64,000 nt of DNA from Papio anubis (lineage: Eukaryota > Chordata > Mammalia > Primates > Cercopithecidae). Shown piece after piece: positions 44,640-56,029 of the stretch (positions within the stretch are counted from its first letter, which is position 1; each line of letters starts with the position of its first letter). The notes beneath the pieces were generated by a model that had not been told where the DNA came from, made no database searches, and saw only the letters and a program-made list of their open reading frames with translations. The stretch spans positions 107,682,313-107,746,312 of the forward strand of contig NC_044986.1 of NCBI RefSeq assembly GCF_008728515.1, in the 5' to 3' direction. Made by a program: the position numbers and the translations under genes.

Positions 44640-45180
44640 TTCATATGATCAGTTAGATGTTTAAAATGGTATTTTCCCCTACTATTTTATATAATGTACT
44701 ATCTGTTGTACATCAGCAGGCTATTCATGGAATATAACATGCCATTTTCTACAAATGACTTTAAGATGGAGATGACTGAATTTATGTTGTCTCATTTTGA
44801 TGTGTTCAAAGAACTGTAATCATATTGTAACAATTTAAAACATGCCTGAAAGAAACTTACTACTTATTTTCTGGATGGAGAAAATAGATAGGAAAATCTA
44901 TTAGCAACATTTAGCTTTCCAACTTTTTGCTTTCTGTTCAGTGGAGTTATTGAATATGATTATCTCTTTTCATTAGGACATTCCAAGTAAGTGAATTTTC
45001 CGGTATTGAAACTCACTCTTAGCTACTCAAAAATATCACATTGGGATCCATTCTGGGGAGAATAATCTCTAATTCCATACAATCTTACACTGGAAATGTG
45101 GAATCCAAGTCAATCTTTTTTTGATGATTCAGATTCATAATTAGGAACATTACTATACTATGATTCGATGAGTGTTCCAA
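44640..45180. other. Unique AT-rich sequence
   Basis: No element is recognised. Confidence 0.45.
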
Positions 45181-45182
45181 AA

Positions 45183-45434
45183 TCAAAAAACAGACTAAAT
45201 GTTCACCAACAGTAGAGTGGATAAATCGTGATATAGGTTCTAAAATGGAATATTATACAAATACCACAGACCAACTGCAGAAATGTAATATTCAGTAAAA
45301 AAAAGCAAGCCCTCAAAAATATATACATAGAATACGATTGCATGTACATACAAAATACAAAAATAGGCAAAATCACTCTAGTTTGCTTAGGGATGTGTAC
45401 AGATATGGAAAAATAATAGAGAAAAACAAGGAGA
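45183..45434 (+). mobile_element. Ancient L1M fragment, plus strand
   Basis: 'actaaatgttcaccaacag', 'gagtggataaatcgtgatat', 'atggaatattatacaaatacc' and 'agaatacgattgcatgtac' correspond to the end of L1M ORF2. An Alu interrupts it; possible continuation after 45,745. Confidence 0.65.
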
Positions 45435-45744
45435 GGCCAGGAGCAGTGGCTCACGCCTATAATCGCAGCACCCTGGGAGGCTGAGGTGGGAGGACTGCAT
45501 GAGCCCAGGAGTTCAAGACCAGCCTGGGCAACATAGTGACACTCCATCAGTACAAAACGAGAAAAAAAAATAGCTGGGTGCAGTGACATGTGCCTGTAGT
45601 CCCAGCTACTCAAGAAACTGAGGCTGGAGACCGCTTGAGCCCAGGAGGGGAAGCCAGCGGTGAGCCATGATCATGCCGCTGTACTCCAGTCTAGGAGACA
45701 GAGCAAGACCCTGTCTCAAAAAATAAATAAATAAGTAAATAAAG
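45435..45744 (+). mobile_element. Alu, plus strand, (AAAT)n tail
   Basis: 'ggccaggagcagtggctcac' to 'gaccctgtctcaaaaaataaataaataag'. Confidence 0.94.
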
Positions 45745-45759
45745 AAGAATATCACCATA

Positions 45760-46521
45760 AAAGTTAAGGTAGTGGCTATCGTTTTTGTTGCAATTTTCTA
45801 TAGGCATCTCATTTCCAAAATTTAAAAAAGAAAATTAAAATATTTCTTGATGTTTTTAGGCAAAAAGTAAAACTTTTAAATTTAATACACTGTCACTACT
45901 GCACATGTAAAAGCATTATAAAGTCTATTAATGTAAATGACTTTGCCAGCTGTGGTCTCTAATGCAAAAATAAGACGCTTTAAGAATTTATTCCTTTAAT
46001 GTCATGTTTTGACAATTAATCATCTACCTTCGTTTCACAAATATAGTCATTATTTCTTTCATGTTCACTTTGAAATCAGAGATTAACAGAACATTAAAAG
46101 CTACTCCATTTTCCTGAGGAAATGAAATCATATAATTAGAGATATCACATTGCCCTCAGATCTTTGTTTCTAATCGGCTTATTCCATCTCATTCAGGGTA
46201 ATTTTGTAAAATTATGGAAATGTGGGATGTTTTGTAGGACAACAAACTTGTTACATATAAAAACAACAAAAACAAATTACTGACTGAGTTGGTGAACAGC
46301 AAAGAACCTTGATCAACAAACATTAACCGTAAAATATCTGCTCACTGCCTGCTTATTACACATCATGCGATTTCATCCATGAAAGCTGATTTGCATTATT
46401 TTTTGAATGTTATTCAGCTCATGTCATTAGCTATGTTCTCTGATTTCCAAGATGTTAATTTGGAAATCAGAATTAATACTCTCTGATTTCTAAGATTTCT
46501 GCTTGAGGGATTTTAACATCC
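45760..46521. other. Unique AT-rich sequence
   Basis: No element is recognised beyond the possible L1M end near 45,750-45,800. The text 'ctctgatttc(c/t)aagat' occurs twice (46,438 and 46,481). Confidence 0.4.
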
Positions 46522-46538
46522 TAGAAAGGTTTCTCTCT

Positions 46539-46828
46539 TTGTGGGGACAGGGTCTTGCTCTCTTGCCCAGGCTGGAGTGGAGTGGTGCGATCATAGCTCA
46601 CCACAGCCTCCAACTCCTGGGCTCAAGAGCTCCTCCTGCCTCAGCCACTCTAGTAGCTGGGACCACAGGCAGGCGCCACCATGCCTGGCTAATTTTTAAA
46701 TAATTTTTTGTAGAGACAGGGTCTTGCTATGTTGTTCAGGCTGGTCTTGAACTCTTGGCCTCTTGTGATCCTCCCACCTCGGCCTCACGAAATGCTGGGA
46801 TTACAGGCATGAGGCACCACCCCTGGCT
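46539..46828 (-). mobile_element. Alu, minus strand, tail lost
   Basis: 'gtggggacagggtcttgctc' to 'ggcaccacccctggc'. A 17-bp target duplication with one mismatch lies at 46,522-46,538 and 46,829-46,845 ('tagaaaggtttctc'). Confidence 0.94.
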
Positions 46829-47004
46829 TAGAAAGGTTTCTCCCTATCGACAACCCATGAATCCCAAAAAGCAATTCAAAAAGAGGGGCAGAGGGCAAAA
46901 GATGCATCAACAGGTCAGAACCTAATATGAGGTAATGGCTCCTATGATTGTCACATAACCACACTAGTGAGGTGAGTAAAATACCAAACACCAATTGCCT
47001 TATC

Positions 47005-47260
47005 TCTTTTAAAAAAAATTTTGTGAGTACACAGTAGGTGTACTTATTTGTGGGGTACATGAGATGTGTTGATACAGGCAGGCAATATGAAATAAGCACA
47101 TCATGGAGAATGGGGTATCCATGCCCTCAAGCATTTATCCTGTGAGTTACAAACAGTCCAATTATACTCTTCAAGTGATTTAAGGATGTATAACTAAGTT
47201 ATTATTGACTATAGTCACCCTATTGTGCTATCAAACAGTAGGTCTTATTCATTTTTTTCC
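47005..47260 (-). mobile_element. L1 3' UTR fragment (L1MA/L1PB-like), minus strand
   Basis: 'gagtacacagtaggtgtac', 'ggggtacatgagatgtgttg', 'gacaggcaggcaata'-like text, 'ccctcaagcatttatcc' and 'ctatagtcaccctattgtgc' follow the antisense L1 3' UTR in order. Confidence 0.85.
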
Positions 47261-47990
47261 CACTAGCAACTGCCTTGTCAATCACTAATTTGTCATATTT
47301 CTGGTAGTGAGTGGAATAAATCAAATTTCCAAGTACTGTGGTATTCTCATATACATGCATAGTCAAAACATATCCTAAGACAATTTCTCAAAGTCTAGTT
47401 ACACCCCTGCACTTATACCCCAAGTTGATCTAATCAATAAATGCAATCTGTTGGAGATGGATGGAAGGTGTTCAGAGTAATCAGAGGCTCGATATCAACT
47501 TCCCACTTATCTGAGAAAATGTCTCATGGCCTGCAGGAATGCACCAGAAGTCCTCAGCTTCACCTAGAAGGTCTATTTCTGCTTTCCCAATTCTCTGTTT
47601 CTAAGAGACACATTTTCTTCCTGGCTTGCACTTTGGAAATACTTCAGTTTGTGGTGTGTGAAATAAAGGGTTTACTAGTAGTTGCCTTAGAAGGAAAAAT
47701 ATGACCTTTCTGTCCCCTTGCATGTTATCATCAGTAGTTCTACCTGCAAATCAAGTTAGTTAAGACAATTATTTCTTTTTCAAATCCTTGGTTTCTTGGA
47801 TATGGTTATTCTACTTGTAATGAAATGACTATTAAGAACATTCCAAAATGTACAAAAAAGTCAGACAAATGTTGCTGGATAGGAAGTGAAAATCAAGTAC
47901 ACTCTTTATAAATGACTACCAATGTGCACTACAGATTCTTCAGCCCATCAATAAGTAAAGAATAGCCAATAGTTACACAGTTCTAACTAT
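47261..47990. other. Unique sequence
   Basis: No repeat is recognised. An 87-codon plus open frame (47,441-47,704) lacks supporting context. Confidence 0.35.
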
Positions 47991-48200
47991 GTTCTTTTCC
48001 AGTGTTTTCCATGCATGAATTCATTCATCCTAAGAAATAACTCTGTGGGTTACATACAACTATCACCATTCTACAGATGAGATGACAATGGCATGAAAGG
48101 TTAAGTAACTGGCCCAAGATCACAGTAAGTGGCAGGGCTGGGATTATGTCCCCGCAGTCTAAATTCAGACTTTGTGCTCTCAAGTATCATATTCTACTGC
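47990..48200 (+). repeat. MIR-like fragment
   Basis: 'caccattctacagatgagat', 'aggttaagtaactggcccaagatc' and 'agtggcagggctgggatta' are close to the common CORE-SINE pattern. Confidence 0.65.
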
Positions 48201-48699
48201 CTCCAATAATCATGTCCTTTTTCATGTAAAGACTTAATTCTAAGCTATGTTTTGAGAGCTAGTTTTTCAAAATTTTGCCAGAACAACATTCATTAAATAT
48301 ATGTTCACTCATTCCATTAAACGAAAAAACTTTGTTTTGTACTTAACTATGTCACAGACCACAAAACCAAAGCAACGTGAATGAAACAAACACAACAACG
48401 CAGCTACAAAGACTTTGCCCTCACTGACGATGAGTAAGACAAAAGCTCCCTGTGCTCAAGCAGCTTCCAATCTGGTAGAAAAATTGGAGAGTACATAAGG
48501 ATTGGGTATAAAAGGGTCAACAGAGTTTGACGTGTGAATTAAAGAGGGAGAAATGAATTTGAACCGATGAGATACCAGTTTATGGAGGAACTGACAGGTC
48601 CTTGGGGTGGTGGGGTCGCCATGAAAGTGGATCAGGGAGTGAGTGGAGGGGAAAGTGATACTCAGTGGAATGATGCCTCTGGAAGAGGCCAAAGAGCAG

Positions 48700-49014
48700 A
48701 GCTATAGGAGCAGGACAGTGACTCTTCCCCTCTTTGTCTATCTGGCCTCACGTGCTGCTATCCTCACCACTGGCCTCCACTTCAGCTGCCCTGGCCTCTC
48801 TGTTCTTGGGTGCCACCAGACTCACTCTTCTTCAGGGCCTTTGCCCTTGCCTCTGCGCAGAACTCTCTCCACCTTAGCTCACCCTGTGGCATATCCTTGT
48901 CATACAGGTCTCAGCTCAAAGGTTACCTTGTTAGAGAGTCCTTCATTTTATTGCAAAACACCCACACTTCCCCTTAATTTGTCAGTGTATTCGGTTTAGT
49001 TACTGTCTTTCTCA
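48700..49014 (+). mobile_element. L2 3' end, left part (split by L1)
   Basis: 'tgccctggcctctctgttc', 'cagggcctttgcccttgcc', 'gtctcagctcaaaggttacc' and 'gagagtccttcattttattgc' follow L2. It resumes at 50,844 after the L1. Confidence 0.75.
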
Positions 49015-49032
49015 GTTACGATAGATTCTTTT

Positions 49033-50825
49033 TTAAAAAAATTAAATTCCTTCCCTTTGTTGTGCCTTTTTATTTTTTAATTATTTATTTTTTTAAATTT
49101 TACTTTACGTTCCAGGATACACGTGCAGAATGTGCAGGTTTGTTACACAGGTATGCATGTGCCATGGTGGCTGGTTGCACCTATCAACCCATCACCTAGG
49201 TTTTAAGCCCCACATGCGTTAGGTATTTGTCCTAATGCTCTCCCTCCCCTTGCCCCCCCAACCCCTGAGAGGCCCTGGTGTGGGTTGGTCCCCTCCCTGT
49301 GTCCATGTGTTCTTGTTTTTCAACTTCCACTTATGAGTCAGAACATGCAGTGTTTGGTTTTCTGCTCCTGTGTTAGTTTGCTGAGGATGATGGCTTCCAG
49401 CTTCATCCATGTCCCTGAAAAGGACATCATCTCATTCTTTGTTATGGCTGCATAGTATTCCATGGTGTATATATACCACATTTTCTTTATCCAGTCTGTC
49501 ATTAATAGGTATTTGGGTTGGCTCCACGTCTTTGCTATCGTAAATAGTGCTGCAATAAACACATGTGTGCATGTGTCTTTATAGAGGAATGATTTATATT
49601 CCTTTGGGTATATACCTAGTAATGGGATTGCTGGGTCAAATGGTATTTCTGGTTCTAGATCCTTGAGAAAGTGCCACATCATCTTCCACAATGGTTGAAC
49701 TAATTTACATTCCCACCAACAGTGTAAAAGCATTCCTATATCTCCACAGCCTCAACAGCATCTATTGTTTCCTGACATTTTAATAATTGCCATTCTGACT
49801 GGCATGAGATGGTATCTCATTGTGGTTTTTATTTGCATTTGTTTGATTATCAGTGATGATGAGCTTTTTTCATATTTTTTTGCCTCATAAATGTCTTATT
49901 TTGAGAAGTGTCTGTTTATATCCTTGGCCCACTTTTTTTTTTTTTTTCTTGTAAATTTGTTCAAGTTCCTTATGGATTCTGGACATTAGACCTTTGTCAG
50001 ATAGGTAGATTGCAAAAATTTTCTCCCATTCTGTAGGTTGCCTGTTCACTCTGATGATAGTTTCTTTTGCTGTACAGAAGCTCTTTAGTTTAATTAGATC
50101 CCATTTGTCAGTTTTGACTTTTGTTGCAATTGCTTTTGATGTTTTTGTCATAAAGTCTTTGCCCATGCCTATGTCCTGAATTATATTGCCTAGGTTTTCT
50201 TCTAGGATTTTTATGATTTGGCGTTTTACATTTAAGTCTTTAATCCACCTTGAGTTAATTTTTGTATAAGGTGTAATGAAGGGGTCCTGTTTCAGTTTTC
50301 TGCATATGCTTAGCCAGTTTTCCCAGCATCACTTATTAAATAGGGAATCCTTTCCCCATTGCTTGCTTTTGTCAGGTTTGTTGAAGATCAGATGGTTGTA
50401 GATGTGCAGTATTATTTCTGAGGTCTCTATTCTATTCCATTGGTCTATATGTCTGTTTTGGTACCAGTACCATGCTGTTTTGGTTACTGTAGCCTTGTAG
50501 TGTAGTTTGAAGTCAGGTAACATGATGCCTCCAGCTTTGTTCTTTTTGCCTAGGACTGTCTTGGCTATGTGGGCTTTTTTGGTTCCATATGAAATTTGAA
50601 GTAGTTTTTTCTAATTCTGTGAAGAAAGTCAATGGTAGTTTGATGGGAATAGCATTGAATCTATAAATTACTTTGGGCAGTTTGACCATTTTCATGATAT
50701 TGATTCTTCCTATCCATGAGCATAGAATGTTTTTCCATTTGTTTGTGTCCTCTTATTTTCTTGAGCAGTGGTTTGTGGTTCTCCTTGAAGAGGTCCTTCA
50801 TGTCCCCTGTAAGCTGTATTCCTAG
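49033..50825 (-). mobile_element. L1 (primate L1PA/L1PB type), 5' truncated, minus strand
   Basis: The 3' UTR ('tttacgttccaggatacacgtg'-type text near 49,105) and the C-terminal part of ORF2 are present; the 5' end is cut within ORF2 at about 50,825. The target duplication 'gtta(nn)atagattctttt' lies at 49,015-49,032 and 50,826-50,843. Between the L1 3' end (about 49,066) and the left target copy lie about 30 bp of non-L1 DNA, a possible 3' transduction. Confidence 0.92.
49338..50695 (-). pseudogene. Broken L1 ORF2 C-terminal remnant
   Basis: Frames on the minus strand spell pieces of the L1 ORF2 C-terminus, spread over several frames (50,513-50,695; 50,329-50,523; 49,885-50,166; 49,338-49,733). 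The last includes the familiar WYIYTMEYYAAI-like motif. Frameshifts and stops separate them, and the endonuclease and most of the reverse transcriptase are absent, so it is non-functional. Confidence 0.9.
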
Positions 50826-50843
50826 GTTAAAATAGATTCTTTT

Positions 50844-50965
50844 AGAGTGTAAAAACCTCATTTTCTTTATTCATAGCTGATTTCCCGATGTCCAGAGCAA
50901 TGCCTGGTGCAGAGAAGCACTCAATAAACATTATGGAATAAATGAATAAATAAATGTCAGAAATT
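50844..50965 (+). mobile_element. L2 3' end, right part
   Basis: 'agagcaatgcctggtgcag', 'agcactcaataaacattatgg' and 'aataaatgaataaataaatg' complete the L2 interrupted by the L1. Confidence 0.75.
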
Positions 50966-50994
50966 TTCAAGAAAGAATGGATGTTCCTTAGGGT

Positions 50995-51492
50995 CATATC
51001 AGTCTACCAAAAGACACCTGCACTCACATGTTCATCACAGCACTGTTCACAATAGCAAAGACAAGGAATCAACCCAGGCACCTGTTGGTGGTGCACCGGA
51101 TAAAGAAAATGTGATACATATACACCCATAGAATACTATGCAGCCATTAAAAAGAATAAAATCATGTCCTTTGCAGCAACATGGATGCAGCTAGAGGCCA
51201 AGAACCTAGGCAAATTAATACAGCAACAGAAAATCAAATTCCACATGTTCTTACTTACAAGTGGGAGTTAAACATTGGGTACACCTAGACCCAAAGAAGA
51301 GAACAATGAACACTAGGGTCCCAAAAGGGGAGAGGTAGTAAAGGCTGAAAAACTATCTATTGGGTCCTCTGTTCACTACTTGGGCAATGGGATCATTAGA
51401 AGCCCAAACCTCAGCATCATAGAGTATACCCATGTAACAAACCTGCACCTGTAACCCCCAAATCTAAATTTTCAAAAAAGAAAAAAAAAAAG
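50995..51492 (+). mobile_element. L1 3' end (L1PB/L1MA-like), plus strand
   Basis: 'tgcactcacatgttcatcac', 'cactgttcacaatagcaaag', 'gatacatatacacccatag', 'tttgcagcaacatggatgc', then 'gtatacccatgtaacaaacc' and an A-rich tail. It faces away from the neighbouring minus L1. No intact frame. Confidence 0.9.
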
Positions 51493-51509
51493 CTAGGGAA
51501 AAGCTTGGT

Positions 51510-51947
51510 AGGATGAAGGCCAAAAGGAAGTCATTAGCTTAAGCAAGGAGAAGGTTTCTGGAAAGCTTTGAGAGGCTGGTTTTTGTAAAGCAGGTTTTGT
51601 TGTGGAGGGGCAGGGGGTGGTGTAGGGGAATGGGGAGATAGCTATAGGTTTATGAGTGCATGGGAGGTAAGAATGTGTTTCCTTTCATTCTTGCTAGATT
51701 GTGGAGGTGGCAGAGGTAAAAAGCAAAATTTGTTCTTGTAAAAGGAGCTTACCTTTTCTCTTCTTCACTCTCCTAAGAAGCGTGGCTTCCTTGAGGGTAA
51801 TTATAAAAAGAATACCCAAGGATAAAGTAAATTAGCAAGGTCTGCTGGGGCCAAGACAGTGCTTAGGGTTTGCAGGATCCTAATAAAGAAAAGGACAGAG
51901 AACCTGGAGGAAAGCCACTTATTTCTTACAGGCTCCTTGTGTAGTTT
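51510..51947. other. Unique sequence
   Basis: No element is recognised. G-rich text at 51,605-51,640. Confidence 0.4.
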
Positions 51948-51961
51948 AAGATCTTTCCTAG

Positions 51962-52275
51962 GGACCGGGTATGATGGCTCATGCCTGTGATTCCGGCACC
52001 CTGGGAAGCTGAGGTGGGTGGATTGCTTTAGCCCAAGGGTTCAAGACCAGCCTAGGCAACATGGTGAAACTGGCACTACAACAAACATAAAATTTAACCA
52101 GGCACGGTGGCATGTGCCTGTAGTCCCAGCTACTCAGGAAGCTGAGCTGGGAAGATTGCCTGAGCCTGGAAGTTTGAGGCTGCAATGAGCTATTGCCATA
52201 CCACTGCAGTCTAGCCTGGGTGACAGTGTGAGACCCTGTCTTAAAAAAAAAAGAGAGAGGAAAAAAAGAAAAAGG
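51962..52275 (+). mobile_element. Alu, plus strand
   Basis: 'gaccgggtatgatggctcatg', with a GA-rich tail. The target duplication is 'aagatctttcctag' (51,948-51,961) and 'aagatcttttctag' (52,276-52,289). Confidence 0.95.
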
Positions 52276-52289
52276 AAGATCTTTTCTAG

Positions 52290-53007
52290 TTATCAGTACA
52301 GATTTTTAATTCAGAGATAATTTGAGATAATACAGGCTAACTGAACTTTCCTTTGATTTATCAGGTCTATTTCACATTGTTAGGATTAGGTAGTCACCCA
52401 AAATTATTGAGAACTTAGTTTATACCAGCTCCTGTTTTAGATACTAGAACTAGGGAATAGAATAAGTGGATGCTAATGCTGCAAAAAATGACTTTAAAAC
52501 ACCTGGGAAATAAATGTTTCAAGTACCTATTAACCTTTAGAAAATTTACATATATATGTAAATGTAAATGTAAATTACCCACACATATATATTATGTATC
52601 TCAGAGGTGTGCTCCTGGAGCTGGCCTGGCTGACTGTTAAAATTTTGGGAATTCTGAGATTCAGTTATCAAACACAACCATTACTAGAAGTTACTAAAAC
52701 CTGTGACTAAATAAATTATGCTAAAAACAAAGACAATACTCAAAACTCATAACTTCCTAATGATTTTGCTACTGTCTATACTCCGAAGGTCATTACGTGT
52801 AAGATGGAAACTGCAGAATGGTGTCAGCAGCATGACTTTTCAGCTCAGCATTCAGTGAGGTAACACGGTAGCTTGAAGTTGTCCACGGTGCAAGTATTTA
52901 TACCATGGAAATTGGAAAGTGCTACACATCAGAACTTATTTTCTTCTTTATTTTTTGGATAGTGGAATATTAAACATTTACCAACACAGTGCTCTTTTTA
53001 GTTTCAT
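52290..53007. other. Mostly unique; possible unassigned old repeat at 52,600-52,980
   Basis: 'ggaattctgagattcagttatc', 'agatggaaactgcagaatgg' and 'ttataccatggaaattgg' look like a dispersed old element to me, but I cannot name the family. Confidence 0.3.
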
Positions 53008-53320
53008 TTTGTTTTGTTTCTTTGGGACATGATCCTAGTCTATCATACAGGTTGCAGTGCAATGGCGCCATCACAGCTAACTGCAGCCTTGAACTTCTGT
53101 GCTCAAGTTATCCTCCCACCTCAGTCTCCAGGGTGACCACAGGTGTGCACCACCCTATCTGGCTAATTAAAAGAAAAAAAAAATCTTTTTTTTTTTTTTT
53201 TTTGTAGAAACAGAGTCTCATTTTGCTGCCCAAGCTGATCTCAAACTCCTGCGCTCAAGCAATCTTCCTGCCTTGTCCTCCCAAAGTGCTGCAATTACAG
53301 GCGTGAGCTACAGCGACTGG
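53008..53320 (-). mobile_element. Alu (AluJ-like), minus strand
   Basis: A diverged reverse complement with an expanded mid-linker (A10, then T18), ending 'gagctacagcgactggcc'. Confidence 0.92.
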
Positions 53321-53324
53321 CCCA

Positions 53325-53633
53325 CTGTTTTTGTTTTGGTTTGTTTTGTTTTGATGGAGTCTCACTCTGTCACCCAGGCTGGAGTACAGTGGTGCGATAT
53401 CAGCTCACTGCAACCTCTGCCTCCCAAGTTCAAACGATTCTCCTGTTTCAGCCTCCCAAGTAGCTGGGATTACAGGTGTGTGACACCATGCCCTGCTAAT
53501 TTTTGTATTTTTTAAGTAGAGACGGGGTTTCACCGTGTTGGCCAAGCTAGTCTCAAACTCCTGATCTCAGGTCATCTGCTGGCCTTGGCCTCCCAAAGTG
53601 CTGAGATTACAGGCATGAGCCATGGCACCCGGT
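53325..53633 (-). mobile_element. Alu (AluS-like), minus strand, inserted at the previous Alu's head
   Basis: A TTTTG-rich tail, then the full reverse complement to 'ggcacccggt'. 'cccactgttttt' is repeated exactly at 53,321-53,332 and 53,634-53,645. Confidence 0.95.
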
Positions 53634-53645
53634 CCCACTGTTTTT

Positions 53646-55249
53646 ATTTCTGAATCAGAAACTACTTTATGCATGTTTATTTAACTTATAAACATGTTTA
53701 TCTAACTCTTAGGTTAGAGTTAGTATGTGAATTTCTAAGGGCAAGTATTTTTTTTTTTTTTTTAAAGAAACAAAACACCACTAGAATTCCAATTGCTTTC
53801 CCATGAGTTTTTCTGAGTTAGTAAGTTTTTAGTGTAAGTGTTTTTTAATCTTTTCATGCGGATTTCCAGAGGTTTTCAGGATGAAGTAATACTTTTCAGA
53901 TGCACTGGTATTGCTACTGTATCAAACAAATATCTTTTATTGGACCTTGGAAAGCTTTTTATTATGTAACATTTTTGCTTTATTTGTTACAGTGGGTACT
54001 GTAGGGTTCATGTGTATGAAGAAATGCTTTACTGTATGGCAGACAGTTTTTGAGTGGTAACTGATGGCAACAGTAAGAGGCTGATTTGACTGTTTTGGTT
54101 ATTTTACAGTGGCTCACTTTTTTTTTGCTCACAAATGTGGGACGATGAACTGTGGAATTTCAACTGTCTGAATATGTTTCCCCTTCTAGGCAAATAATTT
54201 TTCAGACTTGAAAAAGGAGGAAACACAGGAAAAAAAAAACCCTCATATTTACTGATGTAACGAACAAAAAGTATATTCTATTGATAGTTCAGTCTCAGAC
54301 AGTCCAGTCATTTTCCCCATGTGGTGAACATAGTCAAGCATCTTTGTAATCTCCTTATCCAAAATGAACAATTCAACTAACATTCAAATTCACTAACAAT
54401 AAAAATATTAATTAGGATGATTTTTTGGTAGGTGATTCAATTATATAGCTCTTTCTTTTCCCCGAATCCCAAGTTTTAACAGTACTACATTATGGTTTTA
54501 TAACAACTTTTTTTTCTAGAAAGCTATTAACCACAATATTGGGATCATAGTATCATAATTATAGAGTTTCCAAGTGATAAAATCCATGTACACGTGTGTC
54601 CAATCATTCATTCACTCAACAATCAATATTCATTGACCAGAAAAGGCTAATAACGGCCTGAAGTTACTGTGTAATTAATTTGGTGTTTCACACTTCAAGT
54701 TAAAATATTTACTGATTGTCCAGAATCCTTTAGTGTGTTTTCTTTCCTTCTTCTGAAGTCTACAACATTTCAATGAAGCGGAATTTACTTGATCATAAAT
54801 AGATGACCTGCAGGCCATTATTTTTGTAGTAACCACAAATAGAAACAGCTCTTTGAAAATGATTAACTAGAAGAATACAATGTTTTTCGCTAGTGTGGGA
54901 ACATACCACTTTCCTCAATGGAATACATCTGCAATCCTCTTAACCAGCAACAAACCGAAAAAACAAGTCAGGCTCCCAAGAAGGAGAGATATCCGATGGC
55001 TTTATGGCTTTAGTGGAGCATATTTTCCCCCCAATAGATTGATTATTTATTTAAATAAAGCTTTGGATTTAATCCTAATTACATTCTCCTCTTTAGACCC
55101 CGAGCTGGGGAGAAAAAGGAAGTGTTGAGATATTCCATGCCACTTTTAGGTCACAAGATAGAAAGCTCCAAAGATTTGCTTCTCTTTCAGAGAAGCAAAT
55201 AGGAAAATAGATGTTTAAAAAATACAGCAATTGGCATGGTCATAAAATG
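53646..55249. other. Long repeat-free segment
   Basis: 1.6 kb without recognised repeats. An 82-codon plus open frame (54,880-55,128) includes PKKQVRLPRRRD but lacks support. A perfect 12-bp hairpin lies at 55,174-55,200. It may hold conserved non-coding sequence. Confidence 0.5.
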
Positions 55250-55450
55250 GTGGTAATTTTGCCTTTCCCAGGAGACATCTGGCAGGTTCTGGAGACATTT
55301 TGGGTTGTCACAGTTGGAGAGGAGTGTTACTGGCGTCTAGCAGGTAGGGGCCAGGGATGCTGCTAAGCATACAATGCACACAACAGCTCCACAGCAACGA
55401 GATATCCAGTCCCAAATGGCAACAGTGCTGAGGCTGAGAACCTGCTATAA
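55250..55450. mobile_element. hAT-like non-autonomous relic, copy 2
   Basis: 'ggagacatctggcaggttctgg', 'cattttgggttgtcacagttgg', 'ctagcaggtaggggccagggatgctgc' and 'agtgctgaggctgagaacctg' match the same family as 33,843-34,075. Confidence 0.7.
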
Positions 55451-55599
55451 ATCTAAACTGTTTTTGTGATAGTAGATTCATAAAACATTGCTCAGAGCTA
55501 ATGGGAAAATATCGGAGGTGTAAAAGAAAACACCCATTATCTAAATATCTTCTTAAGGGTTTCTTTCTCATCTAACTATAAATAATTTTTAGGGATAGT

Positions 55600-55760
55600 T
55601 CTTTACCTAATGCAACTATTAAAAATGATCACAGTCACCATATTCTTAGTGCATGCTAGGTGCTGTACATTTGCTTCGATCATCCTGTTTAAATTTATTA
55701 CAACCATATGATGTCAGTGCTATTATTAGCAGAGAAAAACAATCATTTATTGCATTGAGT
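55600..55760 (+). repeat. MIR-like fragment
   Basis: 'tgcatgctaggtgctgtaca', 'gatcatcctgtttaaattta' and 'tgatgtcagtgctattattag' follow the common old CORE-SINE/MIR pattern. Confidence 0.55.
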
Positions 55761-55975
55761 ATCCTCTAGAGGTCGGTAGTCACTTGCTCTTCTCTTGGTC
55801 AGTAATCGTCAGTAGCATGACCTTGAAATGGGACAAAAAACGTCAATGTCATGAGAACACACTAAAACTCTGGATGTCATTTGAATGCACCTGCCCCCAA
55901 AAGTTCTGTAGTCCTAAGTGTTACAAAATACAGGCAAAGGAGGCAGGACTTATCAAAGGTATTTAGAGTTAGAGG

Positions 55976-56029
55976 GAAAAGGCACACATAAATCTTAAAA
56001 GCGAAAAGGCACACATAAATCTTAAAAGC
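55976..56029 (+). repeat. Exact 27-bp tandem duplication
   Basis: The unit starting 'gaaaaggcacacataaatc' occurs twice head to tail (55,976-56,002 and 56,003-56,029) with no mismatch. Confidence 0.97.

Noticed and set aside
45203..45613. 136-codon minus open frame
   Set aside because: It spans an Alu and an L1M fragment.
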